NCBI GenBank assembly: GCA_002690755.1
Contig: NZFT01000005.1
Location: 1 to 14,641, forward strand
Direction: 5' to 3'
DNA length: 14,641 nt
Origin: Phycisphaerae bacterium
GTDB taxonomy: Bacteria > Planctomycetota > Phycisphaerae > Phycisphaerales > SM1A02
The notes beneath the pieces are model-generated. The model saw nothing but the letters and a program-made list of their open reading frames with translations, made no database searches and was not told the DNA's origin. The translations under genes were made by a program, and so were the position numbers. Positions 8,744 to 14,641 of this stretch are shown here, piece by piece (position 1 is the stretch's first letter; the number at the start of each line of letters is the position of its first letter).

Positions 8744-9169
8744 ATGAATGAGGCGGGGCCGATCGGGAATCCCGACCGCGACGGAGATTTCGGCGGCCTG
8801 GTGATCGATCCGTCGGGAAAGCTCCGTGAGCCCGTGGTCTGCAGCACCGTTCGAACGGTGCTGGTCGGGAGCCACCTCTGGCCGTTCATCGGTGCGGTGA
8901 CCGGAACCCTTCCGCTGCTCTGGATCGGCGTGGTCATCTTCTGGGGCATCCTGAAGGATCGATCGAGGCTCGTCGACGATCAAGGCCGTGAACTGATGAA
9001 CGTCATGCTGACGTTCGTCCTGCTGGTCGTGATCCCGATCATCGGGTGGATCGCGTTGCTGGTCTGGATCCCGGTCACCTTGGTGTCCGCGGTCCGCGGC
9101 GCGATCGCGACCGGTCGCCATGGCGAGTATTTCCGCTATCCGATGACCTTCAGATTCATCGGCAACTAG
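8744..9169 (+). CDS. Small DUF4870-type membrane protein
   Basis: This 141-residue protein has two or three hydrophobic segments: a moderately hydrophobic one around residues 41-70 (LWPFIGAVTGTLPLLWIGVV) and a strong one around 87-112 (LTFVLLVVIPIIGWIALLVW). The sequence between them, KDRSRLVDDQGRELMNVMLT, is the conserved DUF4870 loop, in which most members read VDxQGxEALNFQ. The tail GEYFRYPMTFRFIGN matches the usual xEYYRYPLxIRFI end. The function of this family is unknown. The start is placed at ATG 8744 because AGGATCCGGA lies just upstream. The frame is open from ATG 8672, and ATG 8726 is another option. It lies 71 bases after the CorC-like gene and converges on lptB, with only 18 bases between the two stop codons and no visible terminator. 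Confidence 0.82.
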   Translation: MNEAGPIGNPDRDGDFGGLVIDPSGKLREPVVCSTVRTVLVGSHLWPFIGAVTGTLPLLWIGVVIFWGILKDRSRLVDDQGRELMNVMLTFVLLVVIPIIGWIALLVWIPVTLVSAVRGAIATGRHGEYFRYPMTFRFIGN

Positions 9170-9187
9170 TCGGCGGCCGAATCGGAA

Positions 9188-9922
9188 TCAGTCGAATTCG
9201 TCGCCGCGGAAGGTGCTCGCGAGGTACGCGTCCTTCACCACGGGATCGTTGATGATCGTCCGCGGATCGCCGTCACGCAGATTCTTGCCTTTGTGAATGA
9301 TGTAGGCCCGATCGCAGATCCGCATGGTCTGCTGGACGTTGTGGTCGGTGACCAGCATGGCGATGCCCTCTTCGGCGAGCTTGCGGACCTCGGTCTGCAG
9401 TTCCTCGACGGTATGGGGGTCCACCGCGGCGAAGGGCTCGTCGAGCAGCATCAGGCGGGGACGGGTCACGAGGGCCCGGGCGATCTCCAGGCGTCGGCGC
9501 TCGCCGCCGGAGCAGGTCCGGGCCTGTTCCTTCCGCTTGTGGGTCAGTCCGAACTGTTCCAGCAGTTCGTCGCATCGTCGGTTTCGAGCATCGCGATCCA
9601 GACCTCGGGTCTCGAGGATGGCCATCACGTTCTGTTCGACCGAGAGTTTCTGGAAGACGCTCGGTTCCTGACTGAGGTATCCCATCCCGGCCTTCGCGTG
9701 CTTGTACATCGGCTCGGTGGTGACGTCCCGGCCGTCGAAGACCACCTGGCCCTTCTCCGGGGTCAGCATCCCGATGGCCATCCGGAAGGAGGTCGTCTTG
9801 CCCGCGCCGTTCCGGCCGAGCAGCCCGACGATCTCGCCGGCTTCGACCGTGAATCCCACGCCGTCGACGACGCGGCGGCCGCCGTAGGTCTTCTGGAGAT
9901 CTTGGACTTCGAGCAGTGCCAT
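9188..9922 (-). CDS. lptB: Lipopolysaccharide export ABC transporter ATP-binding protein LptB
   Basis: LptB is the cytoplasmic ATPase that, with LptF and LptG, extracts lipopolysaccharide from the inner membrane. The 244-residue product has Walker A GRNGAGKTT (residues 36-44), the LptB-type Q-loop region GYLSQEPSVFQKLSVEQN (Gln85), Walker B LMLLDEP (157-163, catalytic Glu162), a D-loop after it, and the H-loop TDHNVQ (His194). The ABC signature reads CSGGE (137-141) instead of the usual LSGGE, a Leu-to-Cys change at the first position. The length is normal. No lptA, lptC, lptF or lptG gene is in the window. It is transcribed divergently from the PEGA lipoprotein, with 80 bases between the two start codons. 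A TAGAAT box lies 8 bases before the ATG and there is no Shine-Dalgarno site. Confidence 0.95.
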   Translation of the reverse strand: MALLEVQDLQKTYGGRRVVDGVGFTVEAGEIVGLLGRNGAGKTTSFRMAIGMLTPEKGQVVFDGRDVTTEPMYKHAKAGMGYLSQEPSVFQKLSVEQNVMAILETRGLDRDARNRRCDELLEQFGLTHKRKEQARTCSGGERRRLEIARALVTRPRLMLLDEPFAAVDPHTVEELQTEVRKLAEEGIAMLVTDHNVQQTMRICDRAYIIHKGKNLRDGDPRTIINDPVVKDAYLASTFRGDEFD

Positions 9923-9930
9923 CGGGGGGC

Positions 9931-9936
9931 ATTCTA
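9931..9936 (-). promoter_or_regulatory. Candidate -10 box (TAGAAT) for lptB, leaderless arrangement
   Basis: On the minus strand TAGAAT is followed by eight bases (GCCCCCCG) and then the lptB ATG at 9922. TAGAAT differs from TATAAT at one position. Its distance to the ATG places the transcription start at about the start codon. No recognisable -35 box is found 16-18 bases upstream. Confidence 0.5.
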
Positions 9937-10002
9937 ACCGCGGACGGCCGTTCGCTCCCGGGACGGCTTGCGGGCCCTCTCGAGGCCCGTTACAACCGAG
10001 GC

Positions 10003-10650
10003 GTGAACAGCAGAAACGCCACCATTCCGCGATCGATTCCGATGATGCTCTTCGGTCTGATCCTCGTCTTCGGGCCGGGGTGCGTCCGCCGCGTCGTCCA
10101 GATCACCTCCGATCCCGATGGCGCCGTCGTCTGGATGAACGATCGCGAAGTGGGCTCCACCCCCTGTGAAGTCGAGATCCTGCACTACGGCGAGTACGAC
10201 GTCCGCGTCGAGAAGCCGGGCTGGGAGCCCGTGATGACGGGACGGTCGGCGACCGCTCCGATCTGGGATCTGCCGGGTCCCGATTTCTTCGCGGAACTCT
10301 TGCCGGCGGAGATCGAGAGTCGGAACGTCTGGCACTTCCAGCTCGTCGTCGAGTCCGATGACGCCGACGCGGTGCTCCTGCGGGCGGAAGTGGCCCGCGA
10401 CAAGGTCGCCGCGGAACGTGCCGCGGCGGCGGCGAAGGGCCCGGACGCGACGTCCCGCGGGCTTGCGGAGGAGGTCGAAGCGGAGGATGGAACCGGTACC
10501 CCCGGCGCCGCGGTGGAGGGCGCTCCAGCCCCGGTCGGCGTGGCCGATCCCGGACTTCCGGAGGCGACCGATCCCGGCCTCGCGCCAGGGGCGGATCCCG
10601 GACGTGATCCCTCGATGGATCCGTCCGCCGGTCCCGACCGCGGTCTCTGA
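10003..10650 (+). CDS. PEGA-domain lipoprotein
   Basis: This 215-residue protein starts at GTG 10003. A short hydrophobic signal (PMMLFGLILVFGPGC, ending at residue 27) suggests a lipoprotein, although the lipobox FGPGC is imperfect. The PEGA domain follows directly: VVQITSDPDGAVVWMNDREV with GSTPCEVEILHYGEYDVRVE, where S-D-P-D-G-A replaces the P-E-G-A of the name. PEGA domains are often found in surface or periplasmic proteins and are frequent in planctomycetes. The next part, PGPDFFAELLPAEIESRNVWHF, also resembles planctomycete PEGA lipoproteins. The tail from about residue 150 is low-complexity, with repeated DPG units (VADPGL, ATDPGL, GADPGR) that look disordered. ATG 10042 is an alternative start but leaves a very short signal. 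It is divergent from lptB, a neighbour consistent with an envelope role. Confidence 0.82.
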   Translation: MNSRNATIPRSIPMMLFGLILVFGPGCVRRVVQITSDPDGAVVWMNDREVGSTPCEVEILHYGEYDVRVEKPGWEPVMTGRSATAPIWDLPGPDFFAELLPAEIESRNVWHFQLVVESDDADAVLLRAEVARDKVAAERAAAAAKGPDATSRGLAEEVEAEDGTGTPGAAVEGAPAPVGVADPGLPEATDPGLAPGADPGRDPSMDPSAGPDRGL

Positions 10651-10811
10651 AGGTCCCTTCCTGCGGATCCCGTCTGAAATCTGATGATGCGGTCAAGTCG
10701 AGGCCATCGTCCGTCGATGCGCTCGTACGGCGATGTCCGTCCGGACTTCCGGAGAACAGGCCGCATCGGATGATCCGACATCGAGACCGGGGACACGGGA
10801 GATCGACCGCC
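10651..10811 (+). other. Intergenic region before the receiver gene: no recognised feature
   Basis: I see no gene, terminator or clear promoter box in these 161 bases. A GGGAG at 10797-10801, 10 bases before the ATG at 10812, is the likely ribosome site of the next gene. Confidence 0.4.
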
Positions 10812-11231
10812 ATGCGGAATCGAACCGGGCCAACCCTGCTCATCGCCGACGACGACCGCAAGGACGTCCAGGCGATCGTCAACGTGGTGAGTGGACTCGG
10901 ATACGGGTTCATCACCGCCACCACCGGCGCCACGGCGTGGCGTGAGTTCTCACGCAGCCGTTTCGATCTGGTCGTCGCGGACCTGAACATGCCCGGCGGT
11001 GACGGGGGCGTCCTCGCTCGCCGGGTTCGAACCCGATCGACGACGCCCGTCGTCCTCCTGAGTGAACTCGGCACGGCGAGCCTTGAAATATGCGGCATCG
11101 ACGAGCTCGCCGGAATCGAGGTGGCTTCCAAGCCGTTGGTGGCCGCGAACCTCCGCGACACCATCGAGCGACAGCTTCAACTCGTGCTGGCCTCCGGTCA
11201 GCCGGCCACGCCCTCCGGCGCCGCCGCCTGA
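10812..11231 (+). CDS. Stand-alone response-regulator receiver domain protein (CheY-like)
   Basis: The 139-residue protein is almost entirely one receiver domain. The conserved residues are all present: the acidic pocket Asp13-Asp15 (LLIADDD), the phospho-acceptor Asp57 in VVADLNMPGGDG, Ser84 in VVLLSELG at the switch Thr/Ser position, and Lys107 in ASKPL. It should therefore accept phosphate. There is no output domain after it, only a short Ala- and Pro-rich tail (about 129-139), so it would act through protein contacts. ATG 10812 is preferred over ATG 10770 because a GGGAG site precedes it by 10 bases and the domain starts at residue 7. No histidine kinase gene is nearby. moaA begins 52 bases downstream on the same strand. 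Confidence 0.88.
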   Translation: MRNRTGPTLLIADDDRKDVQAIVNVVSGLGYGFITATTGATAWREFSRSRFDLVVADLNMPGGDGGVLARRVRTRSTTPVVLLSELGTASLEICGIDELAGIEVASKPLVAANLRDTIERQLQLVLASGQPATPSGAAA

Positions 11232-11271
11232 ACCCCCAGACTCCATGGTGCCCTCGGGATCCTCCGGGGAG

Positions 11272-11277
11272 TACCAT
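11272..11277 (+). promoter_or_regulatory. Candidate -10 box (TACCAT) for moaA
   Basis: TACCAT fits TANNNT and ends 6 bases before the GTG at 11284, the preferred moaA start. No -35 box is clear. Its position matches the pattern before lptB and the permease, but the box itself is a weak match. Confidence 0.25.
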
Positions 11278-11283
11278 CATGGG

Positions 11284-12336
11284 GTGACGACGTCCGCTTC
11301 GAACATCCCGCTCGACGTGCTTCAAGCCACGACCTCGAGGCCTCGATTCGCGGCCGGCCCGAGGTCCCTCGATTCGGTCCGGATGTTGCGGATCTCGATC
11401 ACCGATCGATGCAATCTGCGCTGCGGCTACTGCATGCCCGAAGGTGGCGTCGCGTTCGAACCCAAGCACACCCTGCTCTCCGTCGCCGAACTCGAACGGG
11501 TCGCGAGATACGCGCACGGCATCGGAGTCCGGTACTTCAAGATCACCGGTGGAGAGCCGACCGTTCGCGGGGAACTCCCGGAGATCATTCGTCGGCTCCG
11601 AGGCATCGGCGACTCCGAGATCTCGATGACGACCAACGGCCTTCAGATGCATCGCCTCGCGGAACCGCTTCGCGACGCGGGGCTCGATCGGGTGACGGTT
11701 TCGGTCGACAGCCTTCGGCCCGACCGGTATCGGGAGATCACGGGGGGTGGCCGGTTCGAGATCTTCGAACGCGGTCTGGAAACGACCGCCGCCACGTTCG
11801 GCCGGGTGAAGTTGAACGTGGTGGTCATCCGAGGCGTGAACGACGACGAGGTCGCGGCATTCGCGGAACTCGCCCGGGAACGAGACTGGACGGTTCGCTT
11901 CATCGAATTCATGCCGCTCGGATCGAGCGTGTTCGCCGATGCGGATCCGGCCGGTCACCTCGTGAAAGCCGAGGAGATCGTCGCGTCGATCGAATCGGCG
12001 CACGGGCGTCTCGAGCCGATCGACGCGGGTGCGGACCCGGGCGTCGGCCCCGCGAGATTGCTCGCGATGCCGGGGGGGCGGGGTCGGATCGGGCTCATCC
12101 ACGCGATGAGCAAGCCCTTCTGCGAGAACTGCAACCGGCTTCGACTCACCGCCGCCGGTGTCCTTCGCAGTTGTCTCTTCGACGGCGGCGAGGTGGATCT
12201 CGCCCCGTTGCTGCGGACCACCGCGGCGGGCGACGTGGACGACCGTCTCCATCGGGCGTTCCGGGATTGCACCGCCATGAAGCCCGAAGTGCACGGCGAA
12301 CGCGGTGATCGGGCGATGAGCAGCATCGGGGGCTGA
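11284..12336 (+). CDS. moaA: GTP 3',8-cyclase MoaA (molybdenum cofactor biosynthesis)
   Basis: MoaA is a radical-SAM enzyme that converts GTP to (8S)-3',8-cyclo-7,8-dihydro-GTP, the first committed step of molybdopterin synthesis, with MoaC acting next. The N-terminal cluster motif is CNLRCGYC (Cys43, Cys47, Cys50), preceded by the usual LRISITDR. TGGEPTVRG is the SAM-contacting region. The C-terminal [4Fe-4S] cluster has CENC followed by Cys after 13 residues (NRLRLTAAGVLRSC). The protein ends in MSSIGG, the Gly-Gly tail needed for activity in this family. The length is 350 residues with the GTG start at 11284, slightly long for the family. The frame is open upstream into the receiver gene, and ATG 11245 or GTG 11248 are possible earlier starts. 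The enzyme fits the molybdenum-hydroxylase genes at 13205-14641. Confidence 0.95.
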   Translation: MTTSASNIPLDVLQATTSRPRFAAGPRSLDSVRMLRISITDRCNLRCGYCMPEGGVAFEPKHTLLSVAELERVARYAHGIGVRYFKITGGEPTVRGELPEIIRRLRGIGDSEISMTTNGLQMHRLAEPLRDAGLDRVTVSVDSLRPDRYREITGGGRFEIFERGLETTAATFGRVKLNVVVIRGVNDDEVAAFAELARERDWTVRFIEFMPLGSSVFADADPAGHLVKAEEIVASIESAHGRLEPIDAGADPGVGPARLLAMPGGRGRIGLIHAMSKPFCENCNRLRLTAAGVLRSCLFDGGEVDLAPLLRTTAAGDVDDRLHRAFRDCTAMKPEVHGERGDRAMSSIGG

Positions 12337-12390
12337 TTCCGGGATACCCGCTCGCTTTACAGGCGGGCGTTCTCCGGGTCGAATACTCCG

Positions 12391-13182
12391 ATGAGATACA
12401 TCAACAAAGCACTGCTCATCGTCGCCGCGATTGCCGTTTCGTCCTTGTTCGCGGGCTGTGGTGACGCCGACTCCGGGATCACCGTGGGGGTCGCTTCCGG
12501 CGTCGCGGGGACCGGTCCGGCCGCCAGGGGCGGCACGCCCGTGGGGTCCACGGCGTGGAGCACGGCGTTGAAGTCGTGGCCGAAGAAGGGCAACTCACAG
12601 ATCGTCGCCTCCGACTCGGTGGTCCGGTCGAGCTTCGACCAGTGGCTTGACGCGCGATACCCACCCGTGATGCCGCGGGATCCCCAGGTGGTGGTCCTGA
12701 TCGAGAATCTTCGAGCCTTCAACACGCCGATCACCGACCTCGCGGGTGACTGGGGTGTTCCCGATACCGGTGCTGCGATCCGGCCGCAGGCGATCCGAGG
12801 CATCGGAAAGACGTTCTGGGCGGATCTCCGCTACGCACTCGTCGAGGGCGATCAAGCTCGGGCGATGGACGTCATCGTCGCGATGGCCAATCTTCCGCGG
12901 GTGGCGCACGGCTTCGACGGGTCGGTGCCCCGCGGGCTCATCGCGACGCTCGCCACCGTCGATTCCTTCGGCTGGGGGCTCACGGATCTTCTTCGGGAGG
13001 ACGGGGCGGTGGAGCCCACCGCCGAGCAGTGCGCGAGACTTCGTGATGCCGCGTCATGGCTTGATGCGCCGGAACCCTTCGGGCCGGTGGGTGAGGATGA
13101 GAACCGGCAGCGGATCATGAAGCGGTACGTCGAGGAGACGCGGCCCAGACTGCGTCGGCAGCTCGACGAACTCTGCGGCTGA
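12391..13182 (+). CDS. Hypothetical lipoprotein, no family recognised
   Basis: This 263-residue protein has a clean lipoprotein signal: positively charged start (MRYINK), a hydrophobic core (ALLIVAAIAVSSLF) and lipobox LFAGC with the acceptor Cys23. Asp26 is at the +4 position, leaving its membrane destination open. A Gly-rich linker to about residue 50 is followed by a folded, mostly helical-looking region with many Trp, Arg and Asp residues, including SFDQWLDARYPPVMPRD and KTFWADLRYALVEGDQARAM. No catalytic motif is recognised. The ATG at 12391 has no Shine-Dalgarno site. It lies 54 bases after moaA, and the two may or may not be co-transcribed. The gene converges on the minus-strand molybdenum operon, with 22 bases between stop codons. 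Function is unknown. Confidence 0.8.
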   Translation: MRYINKALLIVAAIAVSSLFAGCGDADSGITVGVASGVAGTGPAARGGTPVGSTAWSTALKSWPKKGNSQIVASDSVVRSSFDQWLDARYPPVMPRDPQVVVLIENLRAFNTPITDLAGDWGVPDTGAAIRPQAIRGIGKTFWADLRYALVEGDQARAMDVIVAMANLPRVAHGFDGSVPRGLIATLATVDSFGWGLTDLLREDGAVEPTAEQCARLRDAASWLDAPEPFGPVGEDENRQRIMKRYVEETRPRLRRQLDELCG

Positions 13183-13204
13183 GCCATCGCCGATCCTCGC
13201 CGCG

Positions 13205-13822
13205 TCATCCGGATGGAGGCGGGTCGCGTTGCAGGTCGTCGGGGGTGTCGAGGTCGACCTGCACGCCGGCGTCGTCCAGATCCACGGCGCGGATCCGAAA
13301 CCCGGGAAGGTCGCGTGCGGACCGAAGCCCGTCCGGCAGCGATGCCTCGAGCAGACACGATGCGATCGCCCGCGAGAGGATCACGGGATGCCCCCCGCGA
13401 TCACCGCGCCGCGGGTGGACGTAGTCCGCGTCCTCGGCCGCTTCGAGCAGCCGCCGGACCGTCGTGGTCGCGACCGCGGGGTGATCGGAGAGATGAAGCA
13501 CGATCCGGGCCGCGTCGGCCTCGAGGGCGGTCCGGATTCCGGCGCGGGCGGAGTCCAGCATGGTTCCGTCGGGACCGACTCCGACGATGGTGGCGGGTCT
13601 GGCTTCGAGTGCGGCGACGATGCTGGTGGCATGGTGTCCGACCGTGACCACGACTTCGTCGGCCACGGGTGCGACCGTGTCGTAGGCCGCCGCGATGACC
13701 GTCGTGGAGCGGCCTTCTCTCGACCAGGGAAGGGTCTGTTTGCAACGTCCCATACGCCGTGAGCGCCCACCGGCGAGTAGGACGGCGATCGTGCGATCCC
13801 GGGTTTCCGAGGCCTCTTTCAC
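13205..13822 (-). CDS. MocA/MobA-like nucleotidyltransferase (molybdenum cofactor cytidylyltransferase)
   Basis: The 205-residue protein begins with the nucleotide-binding signature LLAGGRSRRMGRCKQTLPW (residues 15-33), which matches LAAGxSxRMGxxKxLL of MobA/MocA enzymes. LHLSDHPAV carries the metal-binding Asp position (DQP in many members), and GGHPVILSRAI is the usual substrate-side segment. In this family MocA attaches CMP to molybdopterin to give the cytosine dinucleotide cofactor of xanthine-dehydrogenase-type enzymes. MobA uses GTP instead, and the two cannot be separated with certainty by eye. Context favours MocA, since the genes upstream encode a molybdenum hydroxylase subunit and a small Cys-rich protein. 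The frame is open further upstream, but GTG 13822 overlaps the previous stop by four bases (GTGA), which fixes the start and implies translational coupling. Confidence 0.88.
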   Translation of the reverse strand: MKEASETRDRTIAVLLAGGRSRRMGRCKQTLPWSREGRSTTVIAAAYDTVAPVADEVVVTVGHHATSIVAALEARPATIVGVGPDGTMLDSARAGIRTALEADAARIVLHLSDHPAVATTTVRRLLEAAEDADYVHPRRGDRGGHPVILSRAIASCLLEASLPDGLRSARDLPGFRIRAVDLDDAGVQVDLDTPDDLQRDPPPSG

Positions 13823-14055
13823 GCCGATTCGTGACAGGGTCGGCCGCGGCTGCAGTCGCCCGGGGTCACGCCCTGGCGATCGGGTCCGCGCTCGTCCTGG
13901 CTCACCACGCACCAGAAGCAGCGGGTGGTGCTCGAGTCGTCGACCAGGCCTCGGTGCATGTGTTCGAGCATCACGTACATGTTCTTGTGACGCAGGTTCA
14001 CGCACGTCTCGACGAGATCGAGGTGGACGGTGGGATCGGTCTCGGTATCGCTCAT
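13819..14055 (-). CDS. Small cysteine-rich protein in a molybdenum-hydroxylase operon
   Basis: I do not recognise this 78-residue protein. It has five cysteines at residues 18, 46, 49, 68 and 74, including a CFWC (C-x2-C) pair, in a pattern C-x27-C-x2-C-x18-C-x5-C. The first Cys is followed by NLRHKNMYVMLEHMHRG, rich in His and Met. The spacing suggests a zinc- or iron-sulfur-binding module, but this is inference. There is no signal peptide or membrane segment, so it is probably cytoplasmic. Its ATG overlaps the stop of the FAD-subunit gene (ATGA, 14055-14052), and its own stop overlaps the GTG start of the MocA-like gene (GTGA). Expression is therefore almost certainly linked to both. It could be an electron-transfer protein, a maturation chaperone or an assembly factor of the hydroxylase. 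Confidence 0.8.
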   Translation of the reverse strand: MSDTETDPTVHLDLVETCVNLRHKNMYVMLEHMHRGLVDDSSTTRCFWCVVSQDERGPDRQGVTPGDCSRGRPCHESA

Positions 14056-14641
14056 GCGTCAACTCCCGGGTTCGCGGCGGCCATCACCGCCCGGCGGATC
14101 GCCACTGGAAGCAGCGTCTTCTTGTAGGTGGTGCCCGGCAGTGGTGCGGCACCCTCGGTCGCGGCGGCGCACGCCTTCCGGATCGCCGCGTCGTCCGTGA
14201 TCGAGACGCCGGCGAGGGCCGCGTCCACCGCGGGAAGAAGTCGTGGCCGAGGGGCGACGGCCCCGGCACAGGTCCGGGCGGATCGGATCACATCGCCGTC
14301 GAGGTCGAGGACGGCGTAGCCGGTGACCATCGGCCAGTCGAAGGACTGTTTCTGCTTGAGGGCGACGAATCCTGAATGGGGGGCGGGATCGAATCGGACG
14401 CCGGTCAGCACTTCACCCGGTGCGAGCACGCTGGTCGAACGCCAGTCCTCGGAGGGATCGGCCTGGAAATCCGCCATCGGGATCGATTCCCGATCTCCAC
14501 CGACGACCTCGATGGTGGCGTCGCGCAGGAGGAGGGCGGGTGCAAGGTTCGAGGGATGGACCATGAGGCACGGACCTTCCGGGAACAGGGCGTGGAAGCG
14601 ATGCTCGCCCTCGCGGGCGGGACAGCCTTCGCCGCCCTTCC
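14052..14641 (-). CDS. FAD-binding subunit of a xanthine-dehydrogenase-type molybdenum hydroxylase, 5' partial
   Basis: The frame is open from the window edge to its stop at 14054-14052, so only the last ~195 residues are present and the FAD-binding N-terminus is missing. GEHRFHALFPEGPC followed by LMVHPSNLAPALLL resembles the central HAI(L/F)G...C.A.HPSDLAPAL block of CoxM/XdhB/YagS-type flavoprotein subunits. The remainder (GEVLTGVRFDPAPHSGFVAL, CAGAVAPRPRLLPAVDAAL, TTYKKTLLPVAIRRAV) matches the C-terminal CO-dehydrogenase flavoprotein domain. Cys residues in GGEGCPA and EGPC could correspond to the extra [4Fe-4S] cluster ligands of PaoB-like subunits (inference). The substrate could be a purine, an aldehyde or another heterocycle. 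It overlaps the downstream gene by four bases. The large molybdenum subunit and the [2Fe-2S] subunit are not in the window. Confidence 0.88.
   Translation of the reverse strand, partial: KGGEGCPAREGEHRFHALFPEGPCLMVHPSNLAPALLLRDATIEVVGGDRESIPMADFQADPSEDWRSTSVLAPGEVLTGVRFDPAPHSGFVALKQKQSFDWPMVTGYAVLDLDGDVIRSARTCAGAVAPRPRLLPAVDAALAGVSITDDAAIRKACAAATEGAAPLPGTTYKKTLLPVAIRRAVMAAANPGVDA

Noticed and set aside
10912..12294. A 460-codon minus-strand open frame opposite the receiver gene and moaA
   Set aside because: MoaA and the receiver are certain from their motifs, and the reverse translation resembles no protein.
12347..12367. Hairpin CCCGC/GCGGG after moaA as a terminator
   Set aside because: The stem is five base pairs with an 11-base loop and no T-run follows, so it is likely chance in this base composition.
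12382..12387. AATACT as a -10 box for the lipoprotein gene at 12391
   Set aside because: It ends only three bases before the ATG, so transcription would start inside the coding region. No later start codon fits the signal peptide.
13823..14062. N-terminal extension of the MocA-like protein to 14062
   Set aside because: The extension is Arg/Pro/His-rich and overlaps the Cys-rich gene in another frame. The GTG at 13822 gives a normal length and a GTGA coupling overlap.

Overview
The window looks like a piece of a GC-rich planctomycete chromosome, most likely a member of the Phycisphaerae. This is inferred from the type I dockerin-like tail on a secreted protease, a PEGA-domain lipoprotein of the kind common in planctomycetes, the weak or absent Shine-Dalgarno sites at several genes, and the gene order. 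No rRNA or tRNA is present to confirm the taxonomy. Fourteen coding regions are supported; the first and last are cut by the window edges. There are no insertion sequences, CRISPR arrays, tRNAs or gene-free stretches longer than about 170 bases.

Layout. Bases 1-1204 hold the C-terminal part of a secreted subtilisin-family (S8) protease ending in a dockerin-like module. Bases 1258-3054 encode a fused two-domain ABC permease of the iron(III)-transport type, without its ATPase or binding protein. Bases 3225-8672 form a likely operon: nuoD, nuoE, a small uncharacterised gene, nuoF, ybeY and a CBS-domain CorC/HlyC-family membrane protein. A small DUF4870-type membrane protein follows at 8744-9169. 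LptB (lipopolysaccharide-export ATPase) lies on the minus strand at 9188-9922 and diverges from a PEGA lipoprotein at 10003-10650. A stand-alone response-regulator receiver (10812-11231), moaA (11284-12336) and an unrecognised lipoprotein (12391-13182) follow on the plus strand. The right end (13205-14641, minus strand) is a molybdenum-hydroxylase operon: the FAD subunit of a xanthine-dehydrogenase-type enzyme, a 78-residue cysteine-rich protein and a MocA-like nucleotidyltransferase. They are joined by 4-base start/stop overlaps.

How the parts fit. NuoE and NuoF form most of the NADH-oxidising end of complex I, and NuoD forms part of the quinone-binding connection; nuoG and the membrane subunits are not in the window. 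YbeY (rRNA maturation) next to a CorC-like protein repeats a widespread bacterial pairing. MoaA makes the first intermediate of molybdenum cofactor. The MocA-like protein would cytidylate the cofactor for the hydroxylase encoded beside it, so the right third has a molybdenum theme, although moaA is on the opposite strand and is not in the same operon.

Most novel-looking material: the cysteine-rich protein embedded in the molybdenum-hydroxylase operon, the small gene between nuoE and nuoF, and a recurring TANNNT box 6-9 bases before start codons that suggests leaderless transcripts. None amounts to a demonstrated new system from sequence alone.
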